Of a stretch of DNA of 64,000 bases, positions 50,901-60,270 are shown one piece after another. The position numbers and the translations under genes are program-made. Source of the DNA: Enterobacteriaceae bacterium ESL0689 (GTDB taxonomy: Bacteria; Pseudomonadota; Gammaproteobacteria; Enterobacterales; Enterobacteriaceae); the NCBI GenBank assembly GCA_029433525.1, contig JAQTIF010000001.1, forward strand, positions 1,550,001-1,614,000, in the 5' to 3' direction. Within the stretch, counting starts at the first letter, position 1; every line of letters begins with the position of its first letter. Below the pieces are notes generated by a model. It made no database searches. It worked only from the letters and a program-made list of their open reading frames with translations, and was not told the DNA's origin.

Positions 50901-51320
50901 CTGATGGCCCGACCATCGCGTGATGTGGCCCGCACCCAGCTGACGCTGGATGGCCAGAAGCTGGATTACTTCAACCAGATGGAAAGCTGGCAGAGTTTCA
51001 CCTGGCCGGGTAACACGTATTACCCCGGTGTGGACCTGAGCTGGCGTTCAGTGAACACCGAAATGCGCCTGTATGAAAGCAACCAGGGGAACTGGGGCTT
51101 TATCCGCCTGCTGGATAAGGCGCTGCTCACTCCGCTCGACAGCAGCCGCACCCAGCTGGTGTGGATCACCCCGGACGGTAATCCGCTGAAATTTATCCTG
51201 CGCAGCGAGCTCGGTGACGGGCCGCTGGCGCTGCTCAAACTGCAGGGTTTCAGCCTGCCGCAGAACATTTTTGCCGTTGGTGTTGCCGACAGCACACTGA
51301 CACTGGCGGGAGACGAATAA
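47901..51320 (+). CDS. tssM: TssM (IcmF) inner-membrane protein
   Basis: 1139 residues. Membrane segments lie at about 15-38, 53-80 and 377-399 (LRLVLLGLILLWGAGTLLSL). The large periplasmic region carries the conserved DMTGDTDASTLFF, then VPGMFTRQAWEE, then AQTVFQGKAIDLTDTRDYGS, and a C-terminal beta domain that binds TssJ. TssM, TssL and TssJ form the transenvelope channel. I do not see a Walker A motif in the cytoplasmic part (LLLVQGSDNDIEKVVPGL occupies the expected place), so this TssM is probably not an NTPase. It is intact, unlike the paralogue at 8528-11946. Confidence 0.96.
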   Translation: MSSDKKDKTKTKPKSLLGLAVLALIFVSVIIVFTLTIGSDFIARTFGLGPYPLEWIVTLCAIVSVFLLTLLWGLEQLFFISGRKGARRTWGRNKASPVPLPDINAANTFVDEKERAEKSFSAEALIDHLQLRYRRRWKVKVRLLLVQGSDNDIEKVVPGLKRDHWQESDGIVLIHGGLSDSVPDDEFLSVLKQVHPQRPIDGVVQVMNAAALPDTAKQDTLTRVRQKTDALLGWQLPVWLWVVREGAWAHDGEGVPPTGALFGPGVTADETRTTLAALSSELQGAGVAALLDDSQHHWLLNLSDALRGRLRRSLLSLLNVLMSGPAPYRLRGVMFSPALPGATTVPHARLSPPVWQALEEDSLQVHARKIGVHWQKILRLVLLGLILLWGAGTLLSLSVNRTQIWLAQDTARTAADTRQPLPERLRNQLLLQQTIARLQNREAHGAPWYTRFGLNQDSDTLKMLWPLYARNNQTLMRDALVSELHRQLNDFVQLPPASDARTSATQKTYNLLKGYLMLARPDKADANWLAGNMVKAWPSRSGVSDTVWQIQAPKLLGFYAQNLPAHPEWKITPDRELVGTVRQILLKQIGQRNAESGLYQEMLGRIARNWPDLTLADMTGDTDASTLFFSEEVVPGMFTRQAWEEQVQEAIDEVVKTRRDEIDWVLTDKKQQAGSDISPEALKQRLTERYFTDFGNAWLNMANSIQWQEATSLSEAIAQLNLLADVRQSPLVALMNTLAWQGQTGAKGERLADSLVDSAKKLVGRNKNAKQFIEQAQGPKGPLDGVFGPLTGLMAGKDGTGSNGNLSFQSWLARVTQVRLKLQQVTSAPDPQAMAQMLAQTVFQGKAIDLTDTRDYGSLVAASLGQEWNGFGQALFVQPLDLAWRQVLAPAAGSLNARWQSTIVSQWNTAFSGRYPFKATGSDASLPLLAQFLRSDSGRIAAFIKTNLGGILHQEGSHWVVDPAASQGMTVNPAFLSAINKLADISDIVFAQGDAGVHFELMARPSRDVARTQLTLDGQKLDYFNQMESWQSFTWPGNTYYPGVDLSWRSVNTEMRLYESNQGNWGFIRLLDKALLTPLDSSRTQLVWITPDGNPLKFILRSELGDGPLALLKLQGFSLPQNIFAVGVADSTLTLAGDE

Positions 51321-52937
51321 ATGGCAACGGCAGAAACGTTACTGACCCTGTGTCTCCCGGATGCTACTCAGCGCGCTGCGTTGCTCGCACATTCCCGGGA
51401 GAGTCTTTCGCTCTGGAACAACTGGCTGATACCGCTTTCAACCGGTAACGGGGCAGGAGACGATCCGACCTATGAGGATGATTTCCAGCTGATGCGTGAG
51501 GAAATCAACAAACTCTCAGGTACCGATACCGATACGCTTTGCCGTCTGGCTGAACAGGTTGTGACCTGCCAGGCCCGTGATATCCGCGTGGTTACCTGGT
51601 ATGTCTTTGCCCGTCTGCAGCGTGATGGCGACAGCGGGCTGGCTGATGGCCTGATGCTGCTTACCGCCATGCTGAAACAGGCAGGGCAGCACTGTCACCC
51701 CCTGCGCAGCAATGCCCGGCTGGCGGCACTGGAATGGCTGAACAGTGACAAGGTGCTGGACGCGTTCTCGCGCTGGCCGGATGTGACGCGGGAAGATACC
51801 GCCCGAACGGCAGCCGCACTGTGTCTGCTGGAAGAGGCTGTGGCAAAGATGTCAGACAGCGATCAACCCTCATTTACCGGCCTGCTGCGTACTCTTGAAA
51901 CCCGCCTGGCCGGCGTTGGCGGACTTGATACTCCGGTGGCTACCTCACATCAGGAGGAAACCACCGACGTCGGAACCTTCGCGACCTCAGGCAGTGCCGT
52001 ACCGGCTACGACCGCCGTTAAATCGGAAGTGGAGCTGGTCCGCCAGTTGCGCGTGTTGTCCGGCTGGGTGGTGGAGCAGCCGCAGGGCTGGCTTGCGGCT
52101 CACCGGATGATGAAAGCCGCCCGCTGGGACCTGGTGACACAGTTACCGGCGCTTGATGCCAGCGGCCGGACTCGTTTACTGCCCCCGAAACCGGACTACC
52201 GTGCGCAACTGAAACGCCTGTACCTGCAGCAGAGCTGGACCGAACTGATTGAACAGGTGGATGTGATGTTCACCGAAGGCGGCAACCGCTTCTGGCTCGA
52301 TTTGCAGTGGTACCTGTGGCAGAGCCTGAGTCGCGCGGGTGCCCCCTGGGAGCACTGGGCCGATTACGTGCTCAGCGACCTGAAGCTGATGCTAAAACGC
52401 CTGCCAGGACTGGAAACTCTCGCCTGGAATGACGGTACGCCGCTGGCTGATGAGGTGACGCTTGGCTGGATTGCTGAAAAGGTTAACAACGACATGCCCG
52501 GGTTCAATGAAGAGCCCGCCGTCCTGCAGGGAACTCAGACCGATGACATATTTGCGCTGGAAGCAGAGGCGATGGAAAAGGGTGACAGCGAAGGCCCGGA
52601 AGCGGCGCTAAGCTGGCTTCAGAGTCGTCCGGGCATGGACTCCCCCCGTAGCCGCTGGTTACTCCGTTTACTCATGGCACGGGTGGCCGAGCAGTATGGG
52701 CGCAACGAACTTGCATTGCACCTGCTCGGTGAACTCACCGCCAGTGCGCCGCAGCTGACCCTCAGCGACTGGGAGCCAGGATTGTTGTTTGACGTGCAGG
52801 CCCGTCGACTTCGCTTGTTGCGCCTGAAGGCCGGACGGAGCGAAAGCGACAAAACCCGACTCACCCCGGAAATGGAGTCACTGCTGGCGGGGCTGATTGC
52901 CCTCGACCCGGCCCGTGCGATGGTGCTGTGCGGGTAA
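51321..52937 (+). CDS. tssA: TssA cap/priming protein
   Basis: 538 residues starting directly after the tssM stop. The N-terminal ImpA-N domain (SLWNNWLIPLSTG, then YEDDFQLMREEINKLSG, then RDIRVVTWYVFARLQRDGDS) is followed by a middle helical region and a long C-terminal VasJ-type domain (QSWTELIEQVDVMFTEGGNR, then WLDLQWYLWQSLSRAG). TssA helps assemble the baseplate and caps the growing tail tube. The remnant at 11946-12122 is the same gene in the decayed copy. Confidence 0.94.
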   Translation: MATAETLLTLCLPDATQRAALLAHSRESLSLWNNWLIPLSTGNGAGDDPTYEDDFQLMREEINKLSGTDTDTLCRLAEQVVTCQARDIRVVTWYVFARLQRDGDSGLADGLMLLTAMLKQAGQHCHPLRSNARLAALEWLNSDKVLDAFSRWPDVTREDTARTAAALCLLEEAVAKMSDSDQPSFTGLLRTLETRLAGVGGLDTPVATSHQEETTDVGTFATSGSAVPATTAVKSEVELVRQLRVLSGWVVEQPQGWLAAHRMMKAARWDLVTQLPALDASGRTRLLPPKPDYRAQLKRLYLQQSWTELIEQVDVMFTEGGNRFWLDLQWYLWQSLSRAGAPWEHWADYVLSDLKLMLKRLPGLETLAWNDGTPLADEVTLGWIAEKVNNDMPGFNEEPAVLQGTQTDDIFALEAEAMEKGDSEGPEAALSWLQSRPGMDSPRSRWLLRLLMARVAEQYGRNELALHLLGELTASAPQLTLSDWEPGLLFDVQARRLRLLRLKAGRSESDKTRLTPEMESLLAGLIALDPARAMVLCG

Positions 52938-53025
52938 ATCCCCGTTCGCCACTGTGCTTCAGTTAACGATTGTCCTCTTGATGACGTCTTTCTTTTGATG
53001 ATTTTTCCACTCAGGATGTCCGTAC

Positions 53026-54795
53026 ATGGATGATTTAACCCTGCGTTATTACGAAGCCGAAATGCGCTATCTGCGCGAAGCCGGTAAAGAATTTGCCCGC
53101 GCCCACCCGGACCGTGCGGCGATGCTCAATCTGGACAAAACCGGGGCACGCGACCCGTATGTGGAGCGTCTGTTTGAAGGCTTTGCCTTCCTTATGGGGC
53201 GCCTGCGCGAAAAGCTCGATGATGACCTGCCGGAACTGACCGAAGGGCTGGTCAGCCTGCTGTGGCCACATTACATGCGTACCATTCCTTCGCTCTCCGT
53301 GGTGGCCTTTAGCCCGGAGTGGCAGCAACTGCGCAAAATGGAAATGCTGGAAGAAGGCTTCTCCGTGCTGTCGCGCCCGATCGGGCCGGAGAAGACGGTC
53401 TGTCAGTACCGCACCACCCGCGAGGTGCCGCTGCAGCCGCTGCATCTGAGTGAGGCCCGCCTGCAGACCGAACCGGATGGCCGTGCTGCCATTCGTCTGC
53501 GTTTCGACTGCCCGGACAAAGTGGACTGGTCAAAAGCCGGTATCGATAAGGTCGCTATCTACCTCGATGCTGACAGCCCGGTGGCCTCGGCCCTGCACCT
53601 GGCGCTGACACGCCGGGTGCAGGCAATGTATGTCCGCCATGCTGAAACCCACACGGAACGGGTCCGCTTCGACGGCTGGTGTAAACCAATGGGCTTTGAC
53701 GATAGTGACCGCCTGTGGCCAAAGGGCGATTCTGCGTTCAGCGGCTACCAGTTGCTGCTGGAGTATTTCAGCTTCCGCGAGAAGTTTATGTTTGTGGAGC
53801 TTAAGGGGCTGGAGTTTGCCGGGCTGAGTCAGAAAACCACCTGGTTTGAAACTGATATTGTGCTCGACGGCGGCTGGCCGTCAGACCTGCCGTTTGAGAC
53901 CGAAAACTTCCGTCTGCATTGCGCGCCGGTCATTAACCTGTTCTCACTGGAAGCGGACCCGCTGACGCCTGACCCGCTGCAGAACGAATACCTGCTGCGG
54001 CCGATGCGCGTGCAGGACGGCCATACGGAAATCTACAGTGTGGATGCCATTCACGGGGCGGTGAAAAACGGCAAACATCCGTACGTACCGTTCACCAGTT
54101 TCCGCCACCGTGGCGGCATGATGCGCCATGACGCGCCGGAGCGTTACTTCCACACCCGTGTAAAGCGCGGCCCTTCGGGGTTGTATGACACCTGGCTTAT
54201 CCTTGGCGGGAAGTCCTTCGAGCTTGAGCAGTTGTCACAAAGCCCGGAGTCGCTTTCCATCCGCATTACCGGTACCAACGGTCAGCTGCCGCGCCGGTCG
54301 CTTGAAAGCACCCTGCTGGACCGGGTGGTGAAAGCCGGCAAGGTGCCGGTTCGGGTCATGAACCTGAAGGTGCCGACTTTGCCGCTTTACCCACCGGCGA
54401 ACGACCGCTTCCACTGGCGGGTCATGAGCCATCTGGGCTCCAGTTTCTTAAGCATGATGGATAACCCGGAAGTGCTGCGTGGCACGCTGGCGCTGTATGA
54501 CTGGACTGATGATGAGATGAACCGCCGCCGGCTGGAAGCGATTGTGGCTGTGAAGCACACGCTTATCCGCCGTTTCGAACGGGGCTTTATGCTGCGTGGG
54601 GTCGATATCGAAATCACCCTGAATGCCGACAATTTTGCCGGGGAAGGGGATGTCACCCTGTTTGGTGAAATGCTGCACCGCTTTTTTGCCCTCTATGCCG
54701 ATGTCCACCTCTTCAACCAGCTCACACTGGTCCTGCAACCCACAGGGAAACGACTGCGATGGAAAGAAAATCACAGCCAGCACATTCCGGGCTGA
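53026..54795 (+). CDS. tssF: TssF baseplate protein
   Basis: 589 residues, beginning MDDLTLRYYEAEMRYLREAG and DPYVERLFEGFAFLMGRLRE, the characteristic TssF (ImpG) start, and ending with HLFNQLTLVLQPTGKR. With TssG, TssE and TssK it forms the baseplate wedge. Its end overlaps the start of tssG by 37 bases, so the two are translationally coupled. The 88-base gap after tssA contains no clear promoter or terminator. Confidence 0.96.
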   Translation: MDDLTLRYYEAEMRYLREAGKEFARAHPDRAAMLNLDKTGARDPYVERLFEGFAFLMGRLREKLDDDLPELTEGLVSLLWPHYMRTIPSLSVVAFSPEWQQLRKMEMLEEGFSVLSRPIGPEKTVCQYRTTREVPLQPLHLSEARLQTEPDGRAAIRLRFDCPDKVDWSKAGIDKVAIYLDADSPVASALHLALTRRVQAMYVRHAETHTERVRFDGWCKPMGFDDSDRLWPKGDSAFSGYQLLLEYFSFREKFMFVELKGLEFAGLSQKTTWFETDIVLDGGWPSDLPFETENFRLHCAPVINLFSLEADPLTPDPLQNEYLLRPMRVQDGHTEIYSVDAIHGAVKNGKHPYVPFTSFRHRGGMMRHDAPERYFHTRVKRGPSGLYDTWLILGGKSFELEQLSQSPESLSIRITGTNGQLPRRSLESTLLDRVVKAGKVPVRVMNLKVPTLPLYPPANDRFHWRVMSHLGSSFLSMMDNPEVLRGTLALYDWTDDEMNRRRLEAIVAVKHTLIRRFERGFMLRGVDIEITLNADNFAGEGDVTLFGEMLHRFFALYADVHLFNQLTLVLQPTGKRLRWKENHSQHIPG

Positions 54796-55838
54796 CGGAG
54801 CGGCTTGCCAGTGACATCTGGCGGGTTAATTTCTACCGCTACTGTCAGCTGCTTGAACAGGAAAACCCGGATGCGCCGAAGCTCGGCAGCACCGAAAAGC
54901 TCTCTGCTGACCCGGTGCGTTTTCGCCCGTGGCCGGGAATGGGCTTCCCGGTCAGCGAACTCAAAGCGGTTGAAACCGATGAGGACCACCCGGACCTGTC
55001 GCCGACGGTGCGCACGACCTTTCTCGGGCTGTACGGGGTAGACTCCCCGCTGCCGACGGCGTACCTCGATGATATTGCGCAGCGCCGGGAGGGGTATGAA
55101 GCCACCACCGCGTTTCTCGATATCTTCAGCCACCGTATCCACACCCAGTACTACCGCATCTGGCGCAAATACGCTTACCCGGCAACCTTCGAAGCTGGCG
55201 GCATGGATGAGACCTCGCAGTGCCTGCTGGGTCTGGTTGGGCTGGGTATCCCGGGTACGGCGGAGCAGATTGCCACGCCGGTCTCCCGCTTCCTGGCGCT
55301 ACTGGGGACCATGCGGTTGCCAACCCGAAACGCCGAAGGCATCCGCCAGCTGGTGAGTCTGCTGGCCCCGGACACCCTGAGCACGGTTATCAGCCCGGAC
55401 CCGGTGAAAGTCCCCGTGGAGAGCCGGAGTGGACTCGGCAAAGCCAGTCGCGTGTCGCTGTCACAGCGGGCCACGCTCGGCAAAACCGGCAAAGAGGCCT
55501 GCAGCCGTATCCTGCTGATGCTGGCGACTGACAATCCGGACGAGGCGCAGGGCTGGTTGCCCGGTGGTCAGTTGCACACTGATATGATGGTGCTGCTGCG
55601 GGTGTACATGGGTTATCGCTCCGATGTACGCCTTCGCCTCACGGTACCGGTAAGCTGTCTGCCTGAACCCCGTCTGGGCAAGACAAGCCGGGTACAGCTG
55701 GGCCGCACCGGCGTGCTGGGCCTGAAGCGGGACCGTCCGGCAACCCGCACGCACCTCACCGTGAGTCTGGGCACTTATGAAGGCCTGACCTGTGAGACCC
55801 TGCGACCGGCAGAGTCCGGTGGCTACCGTTTCGACTGA
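54759..55838 (+). CDS. tssG: TssG baseplate protein
   Basis: 359 residues. Family segments: INFYRYCQLLEQENPDAPKL (start of the conserved part reads VNFYRYCQLLEQ), then VRFRPWPGMGFPVSELKAVE, then LTTFLGLYGVDSPLP-type motif (TTFLGLYGVDSPLPTAYLD), then RLGKTSRVQLGRTGVLG. TssG (ImpH) pairs with two TssF in the baseplate wedge. Confidence 0.95.
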   Translation: MERKSQPAHSGLTERLASDIWRVNFYRYCQLLEQENPDAPKLGSTEKLSADPVRFRPWPGMGFPVSELKAVETDEDHPDLSPTVRTTFLGLYGVDSPLPTAYLDDIAQRREGYEATTAFLDIFSHRIHTQYYRIWRKYAYPATFEAGGMDETSQCLLGLVGLGIPGTAEQIATPVSRFLALLGTMRLPTRNAEGIRQLVSLLAPDTLSTVISPDPVKVPVESRSGLGKASRVSLSQRATLGKTGKEACSRILLMLATDNPDEAQGWLPGGQLHTDMMVLLRVYMGYRSDVRLRLTVPVSCLPEPRLGKTSRVQLGRTGVLGLKRDRPATRTHLTVSLGTYEGLTCETLRPAESGGYRFD

Positions 55839-55914
55839 TATTCCGGAACGCAATACCTAACACCAGACACATTCAACACACCCCTGTTTCTGAAGGCTGA
55901 AAAGGACTCCACGA

Positions 55915-56442
55915 ATGACTTTCGCTTCCCTGTCGCGCAGCGCTGCACTGATGCTGCTCTGCTCCCTGCTTACGGCATGTGGCCTGACTCAGGCCGTATC
56001 GGACGGCACCGTCAGCGCAACCAGAGCCATTTTCTACAAAAAAATAAAGGTGCTGCACCTGGACTTCGAGCCACGTGCCGCTGCCAATGCCGATGAAAGC
56101 CAGACGCCGCTGGCCACCATGGTGCAGGTGTATCAGCTTAAAGATCGCCAGAAGGTGGACGCCGCTGACTATCAGAAACTGCTGCGCGATGCGGACACCA
56201 CACTGAAAGAAGACATCGTCACCAGCAAGTCATTACTGGTAATGCCCAAAGGCAGCGTGACGCTCAATATGCCAATGAACGAAGAGGCAAAGTTCGTGGC
56301 TGTGGTGGGATTGTTCAACCGCCCGGATATCAGCAACAACAGCTGGCGTCTGGTGCTGAGCCGCGATGACCTCGACCCGGATAAACCGCGTACCATTCAG
56401 CTGAACAGCACCGGGCTGACCCTGGTGCCGGTGAAGGAGTAA
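55915..56442 (+). CDS. tssJ: TssJ outer-membrane lipoprotein
   Basis: 175 residues with a lipoprotein signal (LMLLCSLLTACG, lipidated Cys about residue 22). The mature domain is a transthyretin-like beta sandwich: VQVYQLKDRQKVDAADYQKL, then LVMPKGSVTLNMPMNEEAKF, then GLFNRPDISNNSWRLVL. TssJ anchors TssM to the outer membrane. The gene lies 4 bases before the second vgrG. Confidence 0.95.
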   Translation: MTFASLSRSAALMLLCSLLTACGLTQAVSDGTVSATRAIFYKKIKVLHLDFEPRAAANADESQTPLATMVQVYQLKDRQKVDAADYQKLLRDADTTLKEDIVTSKSLLVMPKGSVTLNMPMNEEAKFVAVVGLFNRPDISNNSWRLVLSRDDLDPDKPRTIQLNSTGLTLVPVKE

Positions 56443-56446
56443 GTTC

Positions 56447-58978
56447 ATGGACACCCTGCAGGATAACTGGCTGGCCCTGTTTGACGGGCAGACCCGCTAT
56501 ACGCTTGAGATTAACGACAGCATCCTGAAGCCGGATGTGCTGAACTTCCACGGGCGCGAAGCGCTGAATGCGCCGTCCGAATGGCGGATTGAGTTCACCA
56601 CACCCCAGAAAGGCATTACCCGCCAGGATGTGATGCTGAAGTATGCCACGCTCAGCATGCGCTCTGGCCGTGTGGTGCAGGGCATCATTACCGGCTTTAA
56701 GCATCTGAAAGAAACCGCAGACCAGACGCATTTTACGGTAACGCTCTCCTCGCGCCTGGCGTTACTCAGCCACACTCGCCGCTGTGCGGTCTGGCAGAAT
56801 GTTTCGGTACCGGAACTGGTAGAGCAGATACTGTGCGCCCACGGTCTGGAGGGCTCAGACTTTGCGTTCCGGCTGGAACGCACCTACCCACAGAGGGAAC
56901 TTATTACCCAGTGGCGGGAGACCGACCTGCAGTTTATCCTGCGCATCCTTGCCGAAGACGGTATCTGGTTCCGCACCGGGGTGAACACCACCACCGGGCT
57001 GGACACGGTGACCTTTGGCGACAGCCAGCTGCAGTACCAGTTTCATGTTCATCTTCCGTACCGGGAGCCGTCGGCGCTGCATGACGGTGCGGTCGAGGCC
57101 GTATGGGATGCGCGGGTGTGGCACCACACGGTGACCGGTCGCGTGGCCACCCGGGATTACAACTATCGCACCGCCAGCACGCCAATGGATGCCGTCGTCA
57201 GCGTCAGAAACGAGGCGGCCACCACTGGAGAACACTACCGTTATGCGGCCCCGTACCGCGAAGCCGGGGATGACACCTCCTCTGAACCGGAAACCGAAAG
57301 CGGGGCGTTTTATGCCCGTATTCATCATGAACGTGAACTGAACAGGGCCATTCGCCTGCATCTGTTCAGCAATGCCAGCCACCTGACGCCGGGCATGGTG
57401 CTGGAGACCGGTGACAGTGAGGTACCGGAGCTGAAAGAGGGGATGGTGATAACGCTTGCCACCTTCCGCGCGGCCCGTGACACCCGTCTTCATGTCTCAG
57501 TGTGGGGTATGCCTTACAGCGAGCAGTTCTGCTTCCGCCCGAAAACGGCGTCACGCCCGGTGATTGCCGGAACGCTGATGGCTCGCGTGGAGAGTGAAGA
57601 GAAGAATGACCCATATGCGCACCTGGACAGCCAGGGCCGCTATCGGGTGAAACTGGATTTCAGCCGCGAAGACGCAGAGTCCGGTTATAACTACCTCTGG
57701 GTACGCCAGGCCAAACCCTATGCCGGGGATACGTACGGCTGGCATACCCCGCTTATCACCGGTACGGAAGTCGGTATCGCCTTTGACGGTGGTGACCCGG
57801 ACCGCCCGTATATCGCCCATGCCTTCCATGACTCAGAGCATGCCGATGTGGTCACCCGCGACAACCGTAGCCAGAACATCCTGCGCACCGCCGGGGATAA
57901 TGAACTGCGAATGGAAGACCAGCGTCAGGCAGAGCATATCGCGCTGAATACGCCGTTTGGGGCCACGGCGCTGAACCAGGGTCACGTCGTGGATGCACAG
58001 AATGAACTCCGCGGTACCGGGTTTGAGCTGCGTACTGATGAATTCGGGGTTATCCGTGTGGCGAAAGGGCTGCTGGTAACGGCGACGGGTCAGACCAAAG
58101 CCGAAGGCGATGTGCTGAGCATGGATGAAGCCCTGAGAGAAATCGATATGGGCCGTCAGCGTTTGGCCCAACTGGCAGATGCAGAACGACAGGCACTGGC
58201 GCTGGAAGCGGATGTGGCCAGCCAGATAGCGATGTTCAGTGAACGACTGAAACCGCTGAACGAGGTGATTCACTTCACGGCCCCGGAAGGCATGGCGTTT
58301 ACCAGTGATGAACATCTGCAACTGGCCGCAACCGACAATATCGGCATCAATGCCGGGGGCGATATCAGTACCGGTTCGCTGGGCAATACAGCACTGCTGG
58401 CAGGGCAGACCCTCGGGCTGTTTGCACAAAACGGTAAGCTGAGTCTTATCTCCGACCAGGGGCCGGTACAGGTGCAGGCACAGAACGGTGCCCTGCATCT
58501 GAGTGCGGCGCAGAAGCTCAGCATCAGCAGTATGAGCGACATCCTGTTTGCCGGTAAGAAGAAGGTGACGCTGATTGGCGGTGGTAGTTACGTGAAGATA
58601 GAAGCGGGGGGCATTGAGTACGGAACGCCGCACTCCTATACCCGCAACATCAAGCGTACGCAGAAGCTCCGTCCGGCGAGTCAGAACATCTCGTTCCCTC
58701 TCATGGGAACCTCACATATTTATTCTGCGGTTTACCAGCTGCAGGATGAGCAGGGCAAACCTCTCGCAGGAATGCCTTATCGTCTGAAAACGCCGTCCGG
58801 ACAGGACGCTACTGGGTACAGTGACGCAGAAGGCCGGACTGTTGCAGTTTATACCCGCGAACAGGAAGCGGTGGATTTGCATGTCGTACCGGACAAGCCG
58901 CAGCCGGAAGAATCCATGTGGTTTATCGGTGATGGTGACCAACAGCAACTGACAACCGAATTCAGGGAGAATGTGTAA
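56447..58978 (+). CDS. vgrG: VgrG (TssI) spike protein with transthyretin-like extension
   Basis: 843 residues. The gp27/gp5 core is standard (ELITQWRETDLQFILRILAE, then GTLMARVESEEKNDPYAHLD, then KPYAGDTYGWHTPLITGTEV) and is followed by the DUF2345 beta-helix. From about residue 742 a further domain (HIYSAVYQLQDEQGKPLAGM, then YRLKTPSGQDATGYSDAEGR) has the transthyretin-like fold found on VgrGs that recruit specific effectors. Its stop overlaps the start of the nuclease effector gene (TAATG), which fits a dedicated VgrG-cargo pair. Confidence 0.95.
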   Translation: MDTLQDNWLALFDGQTRYTLEINDSILKPDVLNFHGREALNAPSEWRIEFTTPQKGITRQDVMLKYATLSMRSGRVVQGIITGFKHLKETADQTHFTVTLSSRLALLSHTRRCAVWQNVSVPELVEQILCAHGLEGSDFAFRLERTYPQRELITQWRETDLQFILRILAEDGIWFRTGVNTTTGLDTVTFGDSQLQYQFHVHLPYREPSALHDGAVEAVWDARVWHHTVTGRVATRDYNYRTASTPMDAVVSVRNEAATTGEHYRYAAPYREAGDDTSSEPETESGAFYARIHHERELNRAIRLHLFSNASHLTPGMVLETGDSEVPELKEGMVITLATFRAARDTRLHVSVWGMPYSEQFCFRPKTASRPVIAGTLMARVESEEKNDPYAHLDSQGRYRVKLDFSREDAESGYNYLWVRQAKPYAGDTYGWHTPLITGTEVGIAFDGGDPDRPYIAHAFHDSEHADVVTRDNRSQNILRTAGDNELRMEDQRQAEHIALNTPFGATALNQGHVVDAQNELRGTGFELRTDEFGVIRVAKGLLVTATGQTKAEGDVLSMDEALREIDMGRQRLAQLADAERQALALEADVASQIAMFSERLKPLNEVIHFTAPEGMAFTSDEHLQLAATDNIGINAGGDISTGSLGNTALLAGQTLGLFAQNGKLSLISDQGPVQVQAQNGALHLSAAQKLSISSMSDILFAGKKKVTLIGGGSYVKIEAGGIEYGTPHSYTRNIKRTQKLRPASQNISFPLMGTSHIYSAVYQLQDEQGKPLAGMPYRLKTPSGQDATGYSDAEGRTVAVYTREQEAVDLHVVPDKPQPEESMWFIGDGDQQQLTTEFRENV

Positions 58979-60261
58979 TGGAACTGCCTGATTTACCCGA
59001 TACCCCGACTGCTGATATTCCCACCGCCACCAATAATCAACCGTGGGATTGTACGACCAGCGGCGTTGAAATGGTGGAGAAGCAGTCCCGTCTGCCAACA
59101 ACTAACAGTCGGCAGTACCTGCATATCAAGGTGGAGTACGCCATGCGCTTTCCCCGGTTGTCCACGGAAATTCGACGTAACGGGAAAAGCTACCAGATGA
59201 GCCTCAAGCAGCTCATGATGAGCGGGCTTATCCGCGTGGATGAAATCGCCCGTGATTACCGGTGGTGGTACAAAGCCGAAGTCCCATTTGATATGCGCAC
59301 CACTCCGCCACGCCCGTTTCTCAGCAGCACGTTACTGGACGAAGGTGCCGGCAGGCGGCACACCAGCAACCCCTTCCCGGTGCCGGGCAAGGGGATTTAC
59401 CGTCGTCCGGATGTCATTATTGTAAAAAACATGAATGATCGCTGGCCGGGGCTTGCTGGACCGGATACGGAAGGACTGATGCACGCTGATAATCTGGAGC
59501 GCCTGGTAGAGGTGAAGTTTCCGGGGGATGTACTTAAGGACAGCCAATATAGAGATTACATGATCATCGTGGGTAGAGATCGTAATCGCATGACTATCCT
59601 AGAGATCCATGACTGTCGCACGGAAGAACAACAGTGGAGCGATCAGGTGGTGAACGTGACGATGAAAGCTTGGAAGACCAGCGGAGCTAAGTACTGGCCT
59701 CTATTCCTCTACCCGCCGATATTCACTCCTCGTCCACCGGCGACACCTGCGCCAGCGAGAGTAGAGCCGTGGACCTGGGCCGGGAAAGCCGTAGCTGGCC
59801 TCAGCGAAGGAGCTGTCAACAATATCGCCGCCGGCTGGCATGCGCTGTCAGAAGAGATGCAGCAAAAGCTAAGTCAGGCTGCGGGCTGGCTGAACGACAG
59901 TGGGGAATGGGTATATTCTCAGGGGAGCCAGGCATGGCGCTGGGTCAGTCAGACAGGACGCGCAGTGGCTTCTTGGACGGATGAACAGCTTCGGGCTGCA
60001 TGGCTTAAAATCCAGAAAGCCACCGATATGACGCTGGATATGCTGAGACAGGTCGACTGGGTGCAGGTACTGACGGATGTGGCAATAACTGTCGGTGTGG
60101 TGCTGGTTGCTGTCGGCGTGGGTGTTCTGGTGGTCACACTCGGTATCCCGGAAGCCTTACTGGCGGCATTTTTACTAATTGTGCGTCTGGCAATCACTGC
60201 CTGGGAAGCGCTGGCGTTGGTTCTCAGTGGTACCGCTGTTGGTACACTGGCAATCCAATAA
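58978..60261 (+). CDS. VRR-NUC nuclease T6SS effector with hydrophobic C-terminus
   Basis: 427 residues. The middle has a PD-(D/E)xK-type site of the VRR-NUC class: YRRPDVIIVKN with Asp145 in residues 142-151, then LVEVKFPGD with Glu178 and Lys180, then YRDYMIIVGR. This resembles the TseV group of T6SS DNases, which damage target-cell DNA. After a Pro-rich linker (about 250-262) the protein continues with a Trp/Ala-rich amphipathic region (270-365) and a strongly hydrophobic end (VAITVGVVLVAVGVGVLVV and LLAAFLLIVRLAITAW, about 372-412). Hydrophobic segments are unusual for a nuclease; they may aid passage into the target cytoplasm or bind the preceding VgrG. The start overlaps the VgrG stop, and the immunity gene follows by 9 bases. 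Confidence 0.8.
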   Translation: MELPDLPDTPTADIPTATNNQPWDCTTSGVEMVEKQSRLPTTNSRQYLHIKVEYAMRFPRLSTEIRRNGKSYQMSLKQLMMSGLIRVDEIARDYRWWYKAEVPFDMRTTPPRPFLSSTLLDEGAGRRHTSNPFPVPGKGIYRRPDVIIVKNMNDRWPGLAGPDTEGLMHADNLERLVEVKFPGDVLKDSQYRDYMIIVGRDRNRMTILEIHDCRTEEQQWSDQVVNVTMKAWKTSGAKYWPLFLYPPIFTPRPPATPAPARVEPWTWAGKAVAGLSEGAVNNIAAGWHALSEEMQQKLSQAAGWLNDSGEWVYSQGSQAWRWVSQTGRAVASWTDEQLRAAWLKIQKATDMTLDMLRQVDWVQVLTDVAITVGVVLVAVGVGVLVVTLGIPEALLAAFLLIVRLAITAWEALALVLSGTAVGTLAIQ

Positions 60262-60270
60262 GGAAAGATA